From: JAFAXD01 sp051985675
Lineage (GTDB): Bacteria > Pseudomonadota > Alphaproteobacteria > Rhizobiales > Xanthobacteraceae
Length of the DNA: 64,000 nucleotides
NCBI GenBank assembly: GCA_051985675.1
Contig: JBPYFJ010000038.1
Coordinates: forward strand, 1-64,000
Direction of reading: 5' to 3'
Shown: positions 63,795 through 64,000 of the stretch, one piece after another
Position numbering within the stretch: position 1 is the first letter of the stretch
Layout of the letters: every line of letters begins with the position of its first letter
Notes under the pieces: generated by a model
Told to the model about the DNA's origin: nothing
Databases searched by the model: none
Seen by the model: the letters and a program-made list of their open reading frames with translations, nothing else
Made by a program: the position numbers and the translations under genes

Positions 63795-64000
63795 CGCGTC
63801 GTCCGTGGCCGGGCCGATCGACGGCGTGCCGGCGGCTTGGATGTTGCGGCCCGTTCGGGCGGGATCGCGCCATAGCGCTTGCGTACGCGCGCGTTCGCGG
63901 CAGGCCCCGCCACATAGCGGTGCTCGGCGTCGGTGATCGGGCGTCCGGTTTTGCGGTCAACCAGCACCGGATCCACCGGCACACCGCTCTCGGCGTCGAC
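63791..64000 (-). CDS. Unknown protein, C-terminal part only
   Basis: The frame is open to the window edge, so only the last 69 residues are seen. The segment GVPVDPVLVDRKTGRPITD then EHRYVAGPAANARVRKRYG is followed by a basic Arg/Pro-rich end. I do not recognise a family. It overlaps the MATE start codon by four bases (ATGA), which marks it as the upstream operon partner. Confidence 0.6.
   Translation of the reverse strand, partial: VDAESGVPVDPVLVDRKTGRPITDAEHRYVAGPAANARVRKRYGAIPPERAATSKPPARRRSARPRTTR

Overview
The window is a GC-rich, densely packed stretch of chromosome with no plasmid, phage or transposon genes. Gene content and order point to an alphaproteobacterium of the order Hyphomicrobiales (Rhizobiales), close to the Bradyrhizobiaceae/Xanthobacteraceae. 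The signs are the gene order iscS-sufBCD-sufS-sufT-sufA, class I PHB synthase, a probable PPi-dependent phosphofructokinase, the gene order RNase E - AmiC-type amidase - PBP1A - prfB, Bug-family binding proteins, and palindromic intergenic repeats of the kind common in that group. This is inference from gene content; no rRNA or tRNA gene was seen to confirm it.

Layout. 1-5.3 kb: end of a phosphofructokinase gene, then a leftward block (alaC-like aminotransferase, hom, glpX, dienelactone hydrolase) for central carbon and amino-acid metabolism. 5.5-14.5 kb: a proline-rich lipoprotein divergent from phaC, a MAPEG membrane protein, argC, a DedA protein, parE, and a compact leftward DUF1326-DUF2182-methyltransferase group. 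14.6-19.2 kb: POT peptide transporter, membrane glycosyltransferase, DEAD-box helicase with a readable promoter, TfoX-like protein. 19.3-26.6 kb: a complete leftward SUF iron-sulfur assembly cluster, split by a palindromic repeat between sufC and sufD. 26.9-36.1 kb: alpha/beta hydrolase, anmK, tyrS, a periplasmic binding protein paired with a DAACS symporter, and a giant AsmA/YhdP-like envelope protein. 36.3-41.3 kb: peroxiredoxin, M23 endopeptidase, two Bug-type binding proteins and a LigB-type ring-cleavage dioxygenase. 41.4-51.6 kb: prfB (with an intact programmed +1 frameshift), a transglutaminase-like protease, mrcA, an amiC-type amidase and rne behind a leader of nearly 1 kb. 51.6-64 kb: aldolase/dehydrogenase fusion, CoA-transferase, DUF1127 protein with terminator, trmFO, a kinase-like protein apparently fused to an acyl-CoA-synthetase C-terminal domain, SPW membrane protein, a secreted repeat protein, a ClC channel, a Tyr-less SDR, a MATE exporter and a truncated unknown gene.

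Most genes are ordinary housekeeping. The less ordinary items are the kinase/ANL-domain fusion at 57.6-58.7 kb, the small secreted protein built on a 25-residue repeat at 59.2 kb, the Cys-rich DUF1326/DUF2182 membrane group at 12.5-14.5 kb, the structured rne leader, and the SDR lacking its catalytic tyrosine that overlaps a MATE gene. No CRISPR array, restriction system, toxin-antitoxin pair, insertion sequence or integrase was recognised.
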